A stretch of DNA of 64,000 bases from a beta proteobacterium AAP65 (GCA_001295865.1 LJHW01000029.1:1-64000), one strand, 5' to 3'; positions 14,852-25,250 are shown, counted from the stretch's first letter. Numbers and translations: made by a program. Notes: generated by a model not told the origin, from the letters alone.

Positions 14852-16382
14852 ATGGACACGGCATGCGCTGATCGTTCTGGCGGTGGCTCTGGGCACCTGG
14901 GCCGCCGCGGCCGTGGCAGGGGCCGACAAGGGCGGGAGGCCTAGCGTGGAGATCCACATCCAGACCCCCGAACCGACCGTGGTGCAAGGTGAAAACCTGC
15001 GCGTGGACCTCACGCTGCGCAACACCTCGGCCGAGACCGTGACCCTGCCGGCGCTGGACGACAACAACGCACCGCAGCCGGTGTTCGTGCTCAGCGGGCC
15101 TTCGTTTCCCAAGCCGCTGCGCTTTCGCTGGCATGGCGGGCCGGGGCTGAGCGATGACAGCCACGCCCACGGCCACCCGTCGCGCGCCGTCGCGCTGCTC
15201 GACCCGGCGCGTTTTGTGAGCCTGGCGGCCGGCGAGACCCTGAGCACCACGCTGCACCTGCCCGCCACATTGCCCTTGGTGAGTGCCGGCACGCACCAGC
15301 TGCAGGCGGTCTACACGGGCCAGGGTCACAGCGCCAGCTCCAACCGTGTGGCCCTGAAGGTCGAAGCACCGGCGGTGCCCTGGTTCCGCGTGGTGGGGCG
15401 CACGCCCCTGGTCCACGGCGTGGGCATCCAGGTGTTGAGCGTGCAAGGCCAGGCGCTCTACCTCGCCAGCTTCGAGGAAGACCGCCCAGATCTCGGCGAA
15501 GTGCGCTTCATGGGCTTGAGCCGCCTCACCGCCCTGGACGAAGGCGCCACCGACGTGCTCGCGCCTTGGTGCCAGACGGCGCAGCCCGGCCTGGTGGGCC
15601 CGCGCTATGCATGGCGCACGGGCAGCACCATCACCGTGGCGGGTTACCAGAAGCGGCCGCAGCGGCTGGTGCTGGGCTACACGCCGAAGGTGCATGCGCC
15701 CTCGCTGATGGCCGAGAACGGCGCCATCGAGATCCTGGTCAGCGATGAAGCGGGCCTGCGTGTGTCCCTGCTGCGGTTTCCGCACGTGGGCTACGACGAA
15801 GCGCCCGGCCCCGCCGCGGTGGCCTGGAGCGTCGACCTCACCGAGCCCTTGCTCGATGCCACGGCGTCGATCAACCCGGCCGGCCAGCGCCGCGCTGTGC
15901 TGCGCCACGCCGGCGGTGTGCGGCTGCTGGCTTGGGGCGGCGAGGGCGGCCCGCAGCTCGCGCCGCTGGTGGCGGTGTCGGGCCGGCCCCTGGCCGCGGT
16001 GGCACCGGCCCTGCACGTGTCGCAGGCCGGGGTGGTACGGGCCACGGTGCTCGGCGCGGAGGGCGCAGACGGCCGCCGGCTCAGCCTGACCGAGCTCACC
16101 TGGCAGGGCGCGGCGGCGCCGCAGTTGCGCACCGAAGCGCCCTTGCTGCTGCCTTCGCCCGTGCGCAGCGGCACGGTGGCGTATTCCATGCGCAGCGTTG
16201 AAACACCGCGGCGCGATTGGGTGCTGGTGCTGGAGAGCCACCGTGTGCTGAGCAGCCAGTCGGGCGGCAAGCCTTACGTGTCCAAGCGGCGCGTGCTGCA
16301 GCCGCCGCAAGTGCTGGTGATGGATCAGCTCAGCTACAACCTCGAACTGCACACGCGGCCCGAACTCAACATGCTCCGCTGA
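14811..16382 (+). CDS. exported hypothetical protein, possible partner or immunity protein of the peptidase
   Basis: A 523-residue protein. A 17-residue basic leader and a hydrophobic segment (HALIVLAVALGTWAAAAVAGA, about residues 18-38) make a signal peptide or anchor, so most of the protein lies in the periplasm. Residues about 45-190 look like an Ig-like, beta-rich domain (VEIHIQTPEPTVVQGENLRVDLTLRNTSAETVTL, GETLSTTLHLPATLPLVSAGTHQLQAVYTG); the rest, rich in short strands, may be a propeller (repeated 'GlrvSLLRFPHVG', 'GVRLLAWGGEGG', 'GVVRATVLGAEG'). The start at ATG 14811 overlaps the peptidase gene by 41 bases in another frame, so the two are coupled. It ends the operon. No known family recognised; immunity role is a guess from position and location. 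Confidence 0.65.
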   Translation: MPSSPSPPRTGRPEWTRHALIVLAVALGTWAAAAVAGADKGGRPSVEIHIQTPEPTVVQGENLRVDLTLRNTSAETVTLPALDDNNAPQPVFVLSGPSFPKPLRFRWHGGPGLSDDSHAHGHPSRAVALLDPARFVSLAAGETLSTTLHLPATLPLVSAGTHQLQAVYTGQGHSASSNRVALKVEAPAVPWFRVVGRTPLVHGVGIQVLSVQGQALYLASFEEDRPDLGEVRFMGLSRLTALDEGATDVLAPWCQTAQPGLVGPRYAWRTGSTITVAGYQKRPQRLVLGYTPKVHAPSLMAENGAIEILVSDEAGLRVSLLRFPHVGYDEAPGPAAVAWSVDLTEPLLDATASINPAGQRRAVLRHAGGVRLLAWGGEGGPQLAPLVAVSGRPLAAVAPALHVSQAGVVRATVLGAEGADGRRLSLTELTWQGAAAPQLRTEAPLLLPSPVRSGTVAYSMRSVETPRRDWVLVLESHRVLSSQSGGKPYVSKRRVLQPPQVLVMDQLSYNLELHTRPELNMLR

Positions 16383-16416
16383 GCGCAGCGCTGCTGCGCT
16401 GGCCAGCCCCTCGTCC

Positions 16417-17283
16417 ATGAACTTTTCCCCCGTCGCCGCCGGCCTGTGGCGCCTGCACGAATGGCAGCTGGATGTGCCCGGCCGCGTGCGCTGGATCGAG
16501 CAGGCGCTCGAACTCGGCATCACCACCTTCGACCACGCCGACATCTACGGCGGCTACAGCGTCGAGGCGCTCTTTGGCGAGGCCCTGGCCGCAGCGCCCG
16601 CGCTGCGCCGGCAGATGCAGATCGTCACCAAGTGCGGCATCAAGCTGCTGCACCCGGCGCGGCCCGGCCACACGCTCAAGAGCTACGACAGCAGCCGCGC
16701 GCACGTGCGCGCCAGTGTCGAGAACAGCCTGCGCTCGCTGCGCACCGGGCACATCGACCTCTTGCTCATCCACCGGCCCGACCTGCTGATGGACCCCGAC
16801 GAGCTGGCCGCCACGTTTGCGGAACTGCGCGCCGAGGGCAAGGTGCTGCACTTCGGCGTGAGCAACCACACGCCCGAGCAACTGGCCATGCTGCACCGCC
16901 GCTGCCCGCTGGTGACGAACCAGATCGAGTTCAGCCCGCTGCAGATGCAGGCCCTGGCCGATGGCACGCTGACGCAATGTGTGGATCTTGGCTTGCGGCC
17001 CATGCTGTGGTCGCCGCTGGGGGGAGGACGGCTGTTCAGCGGTGATGACGAACAGGCCCGGCGCGTGCGCGGCGCGCTGCAGGGGCTGGCGCAGCAGCAG
17101 GGTGTGTCGGTGGCCACGCTGGCCCTGGCCTGGCTGATGCGCCACCCGAGCCGGCCGGTGCCCATCACCGGCAGCGGGCGCATCGAGGCGCTGCGCGAGG
17201 CTGCGGCGACCACCCAGGTGCGCCTGTCGGCCGAAGACTGGTACCGCGTCTGGCAGGCCAGCATGGGGCGCGAGGTGCCGTGA
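16417..17283 (+). CDS. aldo/keto reductase (YdhF-like)
   Basis: A 288-residue NADPH-dependent oxidoreductase of the TIM-barrel aldo/keto reductase family. The catalytic Asp and Tyr are in [20 protein letters not shown], the Lys in IVTKCGIK and the His-containing block in [33 protein letters not shown] near the end is the phosphate-binding segment for the coenzyme. Length and the [20 protein letters not shown] insert are like the E. coli YdhF subgroup. The physiological substrate is unknown. It begins 34 bases after the end of the metzincin operon but lacks any resemblance to it, so it is probably not part of it. Confidence 0.9.
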   Translation: MNFSPVAAGLWRLHEWQLDVPGRVRWIEQALELGITTFDHADIYGGYSVEALFGEALAAAPALRRQMQIVTKCGIKLLHPARPGHTLKSYDSSRAHVRASVENSLRSLRTGHIDLLLIHRPDLLMDPDELAATFAELRAEGKVLHFGVSNHTPEQLAMLHRRCPLVTNQIEFSPLQMQALADGTLTQCVDLGLRPMLWSPLGGGRLFSGDDEQARRVRGALQGLAQQQGVSVATLALAWLMRHPSRPVPITGSGRIEALREAAATTQVRLSAEDWYRVWQASMGREVP

Positions 17284-17350
17284 GCCTGGGCTTGAGGTCT
17301 TGCCGCGGGGCGGCTGCGCCGCAGGCAGCCCGCGCGCCACAATCAGCACC

Positions 17351-17785
17351 ATGAAATACCTGCACACCATGGTCCGCGTGACCGACCTCGAAGCTTCGCT
17401 GGCCTTCTACCGCGATGCCCTCGGCCTGGAAGTGGCCCGCCGCACCGAGCACGAGCAGGGTCGCTTCACGCTGGTCTACCTGAGCGCGCCTGGCGACCCC
17501 ACGGCGCAGATCGAGCTCACCTACAACTGGCCCGCACCCGATGGCACGGTGGAAACCTACACCGGCGGCCGCAGCTTCGGCCATGTGGCCTACGCGGTGG
17601 ACAACATCTACGCCGCCTGCCAGCGTCTGATGGACCACGGCGTCACCATCAACCGCCCGCCGCGTGATGGCCGCATGGCCTTCGTGCGTTCGCCCGACGG
17701 CATCAGCATCGAACTGCTGCAGGCCGGTCCGGCGCTGGCGCCGGCCGAGCCCTGGACGGCCATGCCGAATATCGGCAGCTGGTAA
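17351..17785 (+). CDS. gloA: lactoylglutathione lyase (glyoxalase I)
   Basis: A 144-residue VOC-fold metalloenzyme that converts the methylglyoxal-glutathione hemithioacetal to S-lactoylglutathione. The metal ligands expected in the family are visible: His5 in [10 protein letters not shown], Glu in AQIELTYNW, His in [10 protein letters not shown] and Glu in [23 protein letters not shown] is the family start signature. ATG 17351 gives the standard length. The absence of the insertion found in eukaryotic zinc enzymes fits a nickel-type bacterial GloA. The paiB-like gene follows 25 bases downstream. Confidence 0.93.
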   Translation: MKYLHTMVRVTDLEASLAFYRDALGLEVARRTEHEQGRFTLVYLSAPGDPTAQIELTYNWPAPDGTVETYTGGRSFGHVAYAVDNIYAACQRLMDHGVTINRPPRDGRMAFVRSPDGISIELLQAGPALAPAEPWTAMPNIGSW

Positions 17786-17810
17786 ACCGCCGTTCCGCCA
17801 GGCCGCTGCG

Positions 17811-18443
17811 ATGTACCTGCCTGCGCACTTCGAGCAGCGCGATCCGGCCCTGCTGCAAGGCCTGATGCGCGAGCACCCGCTCGCCACGCTGGTGACGCTG
17901 CAGGGCGGCGAGCCGGCGGCCGATGCGGTGCCGCTGCACTTCGACGCCGCCACGCAAACCCTGCGCGGCCACGTGGCCCGTGCCAACCCGCTGTGGCAGG
18001 CGGCCGATGGACAGCGCGTGCTGGTGGTCTTCCACGGGCCGCAGGCCTATGTCACGCCCAACTGGTACCCGAGCAAGGCGTCCACGCACAAGGTGGTGCC
18101 GACCTGGAACTACACCGTGGTGCAGGCGCGCGGCGTGCTGCGCGCGGTGCCTGACGCGCCTTGGCTGCATGGCCTGGTGAGCGAACTCACGCAGACGCAC
18201 GAAGCCGCGCAGCCCCGCCCCTGGGCCGTGAGCGACGCGCCCGACGACTACGTGCAGGCGATGCTGCGCGCCATCGTCGGCATCGAGATCGCCGTCGACA
18301 GCCTGGTGGGCAAGTGGAAGGTCAGCCAGAACCGCAGCGAGGCCGACCGCCTGGGTGTGGCCGACGGCCTGCAGGCCGAGGGCAGCACGGCCGAGGCACA
18401 GGCGATGGCCGCGCTGGTGCGCGACCCACCGCGCGGCGGGTGA
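17811..18443 (+). CDS. PaiB-like FMN-binding negative regulator / flavin-split-barrel protein
   Basis: A 210-residue protein of the PaiB family. Conserved blocks are MYLPAHFEQRD at the very start, VLVVFHGPQAYVTPNWYPSK, HKVVPTWNYTVVQARG in the middle and VGIEIAVDSLVGKWKVSQNRSEAD near the end. In Bacillus PaiB is linked to sporulation and protease gene control, but most family members are uncharacterised FMN-binding split-barrel proteins. It converges on the SDR gene; the stop codons are only 10 bases apart and an 11-base-pair hairpin sits between them. Confidence 0.88.
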   Translation: MYLPAHFEQRDPALLQGLMREHPLATLVTLQGGEPAADAVPLHFDAATQTLRGHVARANPLWQAADGQRVLVVFHGPQAYVTPNWYPSKASTHKVVPTWNYTVVQARGVLRAVPDAPWLHGLVSELTQTHEAAQPRPWAVSDAPDDYVQAMLRAIVGIEIAVDSLVGKWKVSQNRSEADRLGVADGLQAEGSTAEAQAMAALVRDPPRGG

Positions 18444-18450
18444 AACCTAA

Positions 18451-18475
18451 GAACTACACCGCCACGGTGTAGTTC
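18451..18475. terminator. convergent hairpin overlapping the SDR stop codon
   Basis: GAACTACACCG-CCA-CGGTGTAGTTC is a perfect 11-base-pair stem with a 3-base loop, between the convergent PaiB and SDR genes. It contains the SDR stop codon (18454-18456). There is no T-run on either side, so it is a hairpin-type end signal for both transcripts rather than a textbook Rho-independent terminator. Confidence 0.5.
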
Positions 18476-19257
18476 AGCGTCATGCGGCCGCCGTCGGCCA
18501 CGACGATCTCGCCTGTCACGTAGCTGGCGGCATCGCTCAGCAGGTAGGCCGCCACGTCGGCGATCTCTTCCGGCTCGCCCAGGCGCTTCATCGGCGTGCG
18601 GCTCATGATGCGGGCCTTGGCCTCCTCGCTGGTGAGCACCGCGCTGCGCGCCAGTTCGGTGGCGATGGTGCCCGGGGCCACTGCATTGACGCGTACGCCC
18701 TGATCGGCCAGCGAGAGTGCCATCACACGCGTGAGCTGGTTGATGGCGCCCTTGCTCGCGTTGTAGCTGGCGATGCTGGGGATGGCCAGCGTGCCGTTGA
18801 CCGAGCTCATGTTGACGATGGCGCCGCGCTGGCGCTTGACCATCTCGCGCGCCACGGCCTGGCCGACGAGAAAGCTGCCCTTGAGGTTGACGGCGATGAC
18901 GGCGTCCCAGTCTTCTTCGCTCACTTCCAGGAAGGGAGCGGCCTTGAAGATGCCGGCGTTGTTGACGAGGCCGTCCACCTGGCCGAAACGCGCCAGCGTG
19001 GCCGCCAGCGCAGCCTCCACCTCGACCTTGCGGGCCACGTTGCAGTGCTGGTAGATCGCCTGGCCGCCGGCGGCGTTGATTTCAGCGGCCAGCGCAGTGC
19101 CCGCGTCGTCGGCCAGGTCCCACAGCGCGACGGCAGCGCCGTCCTGCACCACGCGGCGCGCGCAGGCCGCGCCTATGCCTTGCGCCGCGCCGGTGATGAT
19201 CACCACGCGGCCTTGCAGGCCGAAGTGCACGCGGTTCTTTTCGTTCGTGTTCGTCAT
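18454..19257 (-). CDS. SDR family oxidoreductase
   Basis: A 267-residue short-chain dehydrogenase/reductase. The NAD(P)-binding motif TGAAQGIG is near residues 22-29, NNAG near 97, the catalytic Ser in NMSSVNG, and the YNASK pair that gives Tyr and Lys. The Asp in ALWDLADD after the second strand favours NAD. The C-terminal SYVTGEIVVADGGRM is typical. In this aryl-CoA cluster it probably acts as a 3-hydroxyacyl-CoA-type dehydrogenase after ring cleavage, which is inferred from context. It follows the MBL gene by 23 bases on the minus strand. Confidence 0.9.
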   Translation of the reverse strand: MTNTNEKNRVHFGLQGRVVIITGAAQGIGAACARRVVQDGAAVALWDLADDAGTALAAEINAAGGQAIYQHCNVARKVEVEAALAATLARFGQVDGLVNNAGIFKAAPFLEVSEEDWDAVIAVNLKGSFLVGQAVAREMVKRQRGAIVNMSSVNGTLAIPSIASYNASKGAINQLTRVMALSLADQGVRVNAVAPGTIATELARSAVLTSEEAKARIMSRTPMKRLGEPEEIADVAAYLLSDAASYVTGEIVVADGGRMTLNYTVAV

Positions 19258-19280
19258 GTCTTTCTTTCGATGCTGTAGGT

Positions 19281-20276
19281 TCAGGCAGCCGGGCGGTCCA
19301 GCCACACGGCCAGACCCTGCGCGTTGAGTTCGAGGTCGATGGCCAGCAGCTCGGCGATCTGTGCGCGCGGCATCGTGCAGCCGTGGGCCGCGAGGCTGTC
19401 GACGAAGATCTGCAACTGGCCGGCTTTCAGGGCCTCGTGGCGCTCTGGATGGTGCTGCTCGCGCAAGCCCAGCGTCACGGTCTGCGCCAGCAAGTCCAGC
19501 AGCAGTGCACCCAGGCGCTGCACCTCGGCCACGCTGCCGCCCACACGCCCGTAGTGCGTGAGGTACACGCACTCGGGCTCGGCCGCCAGCAGGCGCTGCA
19601 CCGAGGCCTGCAGCGCCTCGGGCTCGAACTGCACGGGCGTGGAGGTGGGCACGATCCACGCGCCTTGTGCGGTGTCGAACTCGCGGTAGCTCAGGCCGAA
19701 GGTGTCGCCGGTGAACCAACCGCGGCTCTGTTCGTCCCAGATGCAGTGGTGGTGGCGCGCGTGGCCGGGCGTGTCGATCAGCTTGAAGGGCCGGTCGGCC
19801 AGCGTCACCACCTGGCCGTCGTGGCTCTCCACCACGCGCTCGGCGGGCACAGGCACGAGTTCGCCATAGCTGCGGTTCATTTCCTCTTCGCCATACACCG
19901 CCATGGCCCCGGCCCAGAGCTTGGCGGGGTCGACCATGTGGCGCGCGCCGCGCGGGTGCACCAGCAGCTTGGCCTTGGGCAAGTGCTGCATCAGCAGGCC
20001 CACGCCGCCAGCGTGGTCCAGGTGCACGTGGGTGGGGATGACCCAGTCCACCGCGTCCACGCCCAAGCCCAGGGCTTGCAGCGCAGCCAGCAGGCGCGGC
20101 ACGGCGAAGTTGGTGCCGGTGTCGATGAAGGCGGCGTGGCCGTTGGCGACCACCAGGTAGGCGGCGTCGAAAACATCGCGGTGGAAGCCGGTGTCGATGG
20201 CGTAGATGCCGTGGGGCAGCGGTTGCACGTACGGCGGCAGGGCCGTTGCAGGTGTAGCAGGCAAGGCAGGGTTCAT
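19281..20276 (-). CDS. MBL-fold metallo-hydrolase
   Basis: A 331-residue metallo-beta-lactamase-fold hydrolase. The zinc motif [10 protein letters not shown] is near residue 98, with [10 protein letters not shown] and [15 protein letters not shown] supplying the later His and Asp ligands and YLTHYG the last His. In the 2-aminobenzoyl-CoA and related gene clusters such proteins are thought to be thioesterases that act on CoA intermediates; that is inference from the neighbours, not visible in the motif. The start at ATG 20276 (MNPALPATP) gives a normal family length. Divergent from the bifunctional monooxygenase, with the palindrome at 20326 in the shared gap. Confidence 0.88.
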   Translation of the reverse strand: MNPALPATPATALPPYVQPLPHGIYAIDTGFHRDVFDAAYLVVANGHAAFIDTGTNFAVPRLLAALQALGLGVDAVDWVIPTHVHLDHAGGVGLLMQHLPKAKLLVHPRGARHMVDPAKLWAGAMAVYGEEEMNRSYGELVPVPAERVVESHDGQVVTLADRPFKLIDTPGHARHHHCIWDEQSRGWFTGDTFGLSYREFDTAQGAWIVPTSTPVQFEPEALQASVQRLLAAEPECVYLTHYGRVGGSVAEVQRLGALLLDLLAQTVTLGLREQHHPERHEALKAGQLQIFVDSLAAHGCTMPRAQIAELLAIDLELNAQGLAVWLDRPAA

Positions 20277-20325
20277 GCTGGCATTTTCCGCGACGCCGCG
20301 CCGGCCCTGGCCCCGGGTTTGCATT

Positions 20326-20343
20326 TGCTTTACTTGTAAAGCA
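20326..20343. promoter_or_regulatory. perfect 18-base palindrome, likely MarR operator
   Basis: TGCTTTACTTGTAAAGCA is a perfect 8-2-8 inverted repeat in the 119-base gap between the divergent MBL/SDR operon and the monooxygenase operon. Its AT-rich core is unlike the GC-rich surroundings. MarR-family repressors commonly bind palindromes of this size, and a MarR gene closes the cluster at 24728-25237, so it is the probable binding site controlling both directions. Confidence 0.65.
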
Positions 20344-20395
20344 GTTCGCCCCGACAATGGCTGCAACCCGGCTACCGGCCCTCGTGGCACGGCAC

Positions 20396-22693
20396 ATGCG
20401 CATCGTCTGCATCGGCGGCGGCCCCGCCGGCCTCTATTTCGCGCTGCTGATGAAGCAGCTGAACCCCGCGCACCGCATCACCGTGGTGGAGCGCAACAAG
20501 CCGTATGACACCTTTGGCTGGGGTGTCGTCTTCAGCGACGCCACGCTCGACAACATGCGCCTGTGGGACGGCCCCACGGCCGATGCCATCGAAGTCGCCT
20601 TCAACCACTGGGACGACATCGAGCTCCACTTCCAGGGCCAGCGCATCCGCAGCGGCGGCCACGGTTTTGTGGGCATCGGGCGCAAGAAGCTGCTGAACAT
20701 CCTGCAGCAGCGCTGCGAGGATCTGGGCGTGGATCTGGTCTTCGAGACCGAGGCCACGAGCGACGCCGACTTCCCGGAAGCCGACTTGATCATCGCCAGC
20801 GACGGTGTGAACTCGCGCATCCGCCAGCAACACGCCGCCATCTTCCAGCCCGACGTGGTGACGCGGCCCAACCGCTTCATCTGGCTGGGCACGACCCAGA
20901 TCTTCGACGCCTTCAACTTCCTGTTCGAGAAAACCGAACACGGCTGGTTCCAGGCCCACGTCTACAAGTTCGACGACAGCACCACCACCTTCATCGTCGA
21001 GACGCCGGAAGACGTGTGGCTCGCGCACGGGCTGGATCAGGCCGGGCCGGAGGAGAGCATCGCCTTTTGCGAACGGCTTTTCGCCCGGCACCTGCAAGGC
21101 CACAAGCTGATGAGTAACGCGCGTCACCTGCGGGGCAGCGCGTGGATCAACTTCCAGCGGGTTCGCTGCAAGCAGTGGCACCACTTCAATGGCCGCAGCC
21201 ACGTGGTGCTGATGGGCGACGCGGTGCACACGGCGCACTTCGCCATCGGCTCGGGCACCAAGCTGGCGCTGGAAGATGCGATCGAGCTGACGCGGCTCTT
21301 CCGCGACATCGGCGAAGACATCCCCGCCGTGCTGGCCCGTTACCAGGCCGAGCGCGAGGTTGACGTGCTGCGCCTGCAGAACGCCGCGTGGAACGCGATG
21401 GAGTGGTTCGAGGTGGTGGGCCGGCGCTATTGCGAACAGCTACCGCCGCCGCAGTTCATGTACAGCATGCTCACGCGCAGCCAGCGCATCAGCCACGAGA
21501 ACCTGCGCCTGCGCGACGCGGCCTGGCTGGAAGGCTACGAGCATTGGTTCGCACAACAGGCGGGGCTGCACTTGCCTGAAGGCGAGAAGCCCCCCAGCCC
21601 GATGTTCACGCCTTTCACCCTGCGCGGCCTCAGCGTGGCCAACCGCGTGGTGGTGTCGCCGATGGCGATGTATTCAGCGCAAGACGGCATGCCCGGCGAC
21701 TTCCACCTCGTGCACTTCGGCGCGCGCGCGCTGGGCGGTGCAGGGCTGATCTACACCGAGATGCTGGCCCCGAGTGCCGACGCCCGCATCACGCCGGGCT
21801 GCGCCGGTTTGTGGAACGACGCGCAGGCCGCGGCCTGGCAGCGCATCGTGGCCTTCGTGCACGGCCACTCGGGCGCGAAGATGGGTGTGCAGCTGGGCCA
21901 CGCCGGCCGCAAGGGCAGCACGCAGCTCGGTTGGCAGCAGATGGACGAGCCCTTGGCCGAAGGCAACTGGCCGCTGGTCTCGGCGTCGCCCATCGCCTAC
22001 GGCCCGAACTCGCAGCTGCCGCGTGAAATGGGTGGCGCCGACATGGCCCAGGTGACGGCCGATTTCGTGGCCTCCACGCACCGCGCCGCCGACGCCGGCT
22101 TCGACATCCTGGAACTGCATTGCGCGCACGGTTACCTGCTCAGCAGCTTTCTCTCGCCGCTGACCAACCACCGCACGGATGCCTATGGCGGCAGCGTCGA
22201 GAACCGCGCGCGCTACCCGCTGGAGGTGTTGGCCGCGGTACGCGCCGCCTGGCCGGCCGAGCGGCCGATCAGCGTGCGGCTGAGCTGCCACGACTGGTTT
22301 CCGGGCGGCAATACCGCCGACGAGGCCGTGGCCATCGCCGCGCTGTTCAAGGCCGCGGGCGCCGACCTCATCGACTGCAGCAGCGGCCAGGTGGTGCGTG
22401 AGCAGAAGCCCGTCTACGGCCGCATGTGGCAGACGCCGTTTGCCGACCGCATCCGCAACGAGGTGGGCATCGCCACCGTGGCCGTGGGCAGCATCTTCGA
22501 GGCCGACCACGTGAACATGGTCATCGCCGCGGGCCGCGCCGACCTGTGCGCCGTGGCCCGCCCGCACCTGGCCGACCCGGCCTGGACACTGCATGAAGCC
22601 GCGAAGATCGGCCACAGCGCCCAGCCCTGGCCCGCGCAGTACCTTTCAGGGCGCGCGCAGTACCAGGCCAACCTCAAGAAGAACACCGCATGA
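20396..22693 (+). CDS. bifunctional salicylyl-CoA 5-hydroxylase / 2-aminobenzoyl-CoA monooxygenase-reductase
   Basis: A 765-residue two-domain flavoenzyme. Residues 1-390 are an FAD aromatic hydroxylase: [10 protein letters not shown] near residue 6, then [22 protein letters not shown] with the second FAD motif at Gly274-Asp275. Residues about 400-765 are an Old Yellow Enzyme-type FMN domain: [56 protein letters not shown] and [15 protein letters not shown]. This fusion is known from 2-aminobenzoyl-CoA monooxygenase/reductase and salicylyl-CoA 5-hydroxylase, which hydroxylate (and, for anthranilate, reduce) the ring of an aryl-CoA in the cytoplasm. Which substrate it uses is not decided. ATG 20396 puts the dinucleotide motif at the usual distance. 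It overlaps the next gene by 4 bases. Confidence 0.9.
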   Translation: MRIVCIGGGPAGLYFALLMKQLNPAHRITVVERNKPYDTFGWGVVFSDATLDNMRLWDGPTADAIEVAFNHWDDIELHFQGQRIRSGGHGFVGIGRKKLLNILQQRCEDLGVDLVFETEATSDADFPEADLIIASDGVNSRIRQQHAAIFQPDVVTRPNRFIWLGTTQIFDAFNFLFEKTEHGWFQAHVYKFDDSTTTFIVETPEDVWLAHGLDQAGPEESIAFCERLFARHLQGHKLMSNARHLRGSAWINFQRVRCKQWHHFNGRSHVVLMGDAVHTAHFAIGSGTKLALEDAIELTRLFRDIGEDIPAVLARYQAEREVDVLRLQNAAWNAMEWFEVVGRRYCEQLPPPQFMYSMLTRSQRISHENLRLRDAAWLEGYEHWFAQQAGLHLPEGEKPPSPMFTPFTLRGLSVANRVVVSPMAMYSAQDGMPGDFHLVHFGARALGGAGLIYTEMLAPSADARITPGCAGLWNDAQAAAWQRIVAFVHGHSGAKMGVQLGHAGRKGSTQLGWQQMDEPLAEGNWPLVSASPIAYGPNSQLPREMGGADMAQVTADFVASTHRAADAGFDILELHCAHGYLLSSFLSPLTNHRTDAYGGSVENRARYPLEVLAAVRAAWPAERPISVRLSCHDWFPGGNTADEAVAIAALFKAAGADLIDCSSGQVVREQKPVYGRMWQTPFADRIRNEVGIATVAVGSIFEADHVNMVIAAGRADLCAVARPHLADPAWTLHEAAKIGHSAQPWPAQYLSGRAQYQANLKKNTA

Positions 22694-23520
22694 ACGACGA
22701 CCGCCGCCCCTTCCAGACCTACACCGCGCGCCACTTTCAGTGGCAGTGCAGCGAAGACGGCCGTGTGGCCAACATCACGCTGAACCGGCCCGAGAAGAAG
22801 AACCCGCTCACCTTCGACAGCTACGCCGAGCTGCGCGACCTCTTCCTCGGCCTGCAGCGCGCCAGCGACGTCCGTGCTGTCGTCATCACCGGCGCTGGCG
22901 GCAACTTCTGCAGCGGGGGCGATGTCTTCGAGATCATCGAGCCGTTGACGAAGCTGCCCGCACCGGAACTGCTGCGCTTCACGCGCATGACGGGCGATCT
23001 GGTCAAGGCCATCAAGCGCGCGCCGCAGCCGGTGATTGCGGCGGTGGACGGCGTCTGCGCCGGCGCCGGCGCGATGGTGGCGCTGGCGGCCGATCTGCGC
23101 CTGGGCACGCCCACCGCGCGCACGGCCTTCCTCTTCACGCGCGTGGGCCTCGCCGGCGCCGACATGGGTGCCTGCGGTCTGCTGCCGCGTGTCATCGGCC
23201 AGGGCCGTGCGGCCGAGCTGCTGTTCAGCGGCCGTGCGATGACGGCCGACGAGGGCGCGGCCTGGGGCTTCTTCAACGCCTTGCACACCCCTGGCGAACT
23301 GCTTGCGAAAGCCCAGGCGCAGGCCCGCGCGCTGGCCGACGGCCCCTGGTTCGCCCACACCATGACCAAGACCATGCTGAACCAGGAATGGGCCATGGGC
23401 TTGGAAGAGATTATCGAGAGCGAAGCGCAGGCACAGGCGATCTGCATGCTCACGCACGACTTCAAGCGCGCCTTCGACGCCTTCGCCGCGAAGCAGGCGC
23501 CGAAGTTCGAGGGGAACTGA
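22690..23520 (+). CDS. crotonase-family protein lacking both canonical catalytic glutamates
   Basis: A 276-residue enoyl-CoA hydratase-like protein, coupled to the monooxygenase by an ATGA overlap. CoA-binding marks are [18 protein letters not shown] and [15 protein letters not shown]. In [19 protein letters not shown] the position of the first catalytic Glu is Met129, and in [23 protein letters not shown] the position of the second is Arg151, so ordinary hydratase chemistry is unlikely. The [27 protein letters not shown] block looks like the subgroup found with 2-aminobenzoyl-CoA/salicylyl-CoA genes, where it probably acts on the ring-reduced or ring-opened CoA ester. The precise reaction is unknown to me. 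Confidence 0.85.
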   Translation: MNDDRRPFQTYTARHFQWQCSEDGRVANITLNRPEKKNPLTFDSYAELRDLFLGLQRASDVRAVVITGAGGNFCSGGDVFEIIEPLTKLPAPELLRFTRMTGDLVKAIKRAPQPVIAAVDGVCAGAGAMVALAADLRLGTPTARTAFLFTRVGLAGADMGACGLLPRVIGQGRAAELLFSGRAMTADEGAAWGFFNALHTPGELLAKAQAQARALADGPWFAHTMTKTMLNQEWAMGLEEIIESEAQAQAICMLTHDFKRAFDAFAAKQAPKFEGN

Positions 23521-23521
23521 G

Positions 23522-24712
<1,191 letters not shown>

Positions 24713-24727
24713 GCCCAGCCCGGCGCT

Positions 24728-25237
24728 TCAGGCCTCGGGCACGCTCAGCTTCAAGCGGCCCAGCAGTTCGAACAACTGCGCCTGCTGCGCCGGGCTCAGG
24801 CCGCCGAGCAAGTCCACCACCCAGGCCTCGTGGGCCTTGGCCATGGCGCGGAACTGGCGCCGGCCTTCGGGCGTGAGCTGCACCGTCACGGCACGGCCGT
24901 CGGCGCTGTCGCTGCGTTTGTCGACCAGGCCTTCGGCGACGAGCCGGTCGGTCAGCCCGGTGACGTTGCCCCCGGTCACCATCAGCCGGCGCGAGAGCTC
25001 GCGCATCTTCATGCCGCCGGGCTGGCGGTCGAGCTGCGCCATGAGGTCGAAACGCGGCAGGCTGCCGCCGAACTGCTCACGCAGGCGTGTGCGCAGCGGC
25101 GCTTCGATGCGGTTGGTGCAGGCCAGCAAGCGCAGCCACAGGCGCAGGGCCATGTGGTCGTCGGCGCTGGCGCGTGTCTCTGAGTCGACTGGCCTGGGGC
25201 CGTCGGGGCCCTCTTCGGCAGCGGTGGCGGGGCTCAC
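24728..25237 (-). CDS. MarR family transcriptional regulator
   Basis: A 169-residue winged helix-turn-helix regulator. The DNA-binding core is FDLMAQLDRQPGGMKMRELSRRLMVTGGNVTGLTDRLVAEGLVDKRSDSADGRAVTVQLTPEGRRQF, where RRLMVTGGNVTGLTDRL is the recognition region and DGRAV the wing. It starts at GTG 25237, 13 bases after the end of the TPR gene of the TonB operon on the same strand, but its position at the end of the aryl-CoA cluster and the palindrome at 20326-20343 suggest that it represses that cluster, probably released by an aryl-CoA. That link is inference. Confidence 0.88.
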   Translation of the reverse strand: MSPATAAEEGPDGPRPVDSETRASADDHMALRLWLRLLACTNRIEAPLRTRLREQFGGSLPRFDLMAQLDRQPGGMKMRELSRRLMVTGGNVTGLTDRLVAEGLVDKRSDSADGRAVTVQLTPEGRRQFRAMAKAHEAWVVDLLGGLSPAQQAQLFELLGRLKLSVPEA

Positions 25238-25250
25238 ACCGCCTGCGGCA

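Noticed and set aside
12833-15292. Long minus-strand open frame opposite the peptidase operon
   Set aside because: Composition is typical of an antisense shadow (Gly, Val, His and Arg rich); the plus strand has clear zinc-peptidase and coupled starts.
18454-20412. Apparent single long minus-strand gene spanning the SDR and MBL genes
   Set aside because: The SDR frame stays open upstream by chance; the MBL gene in another frame and a correct SDR start at 19257 show two separate genes.
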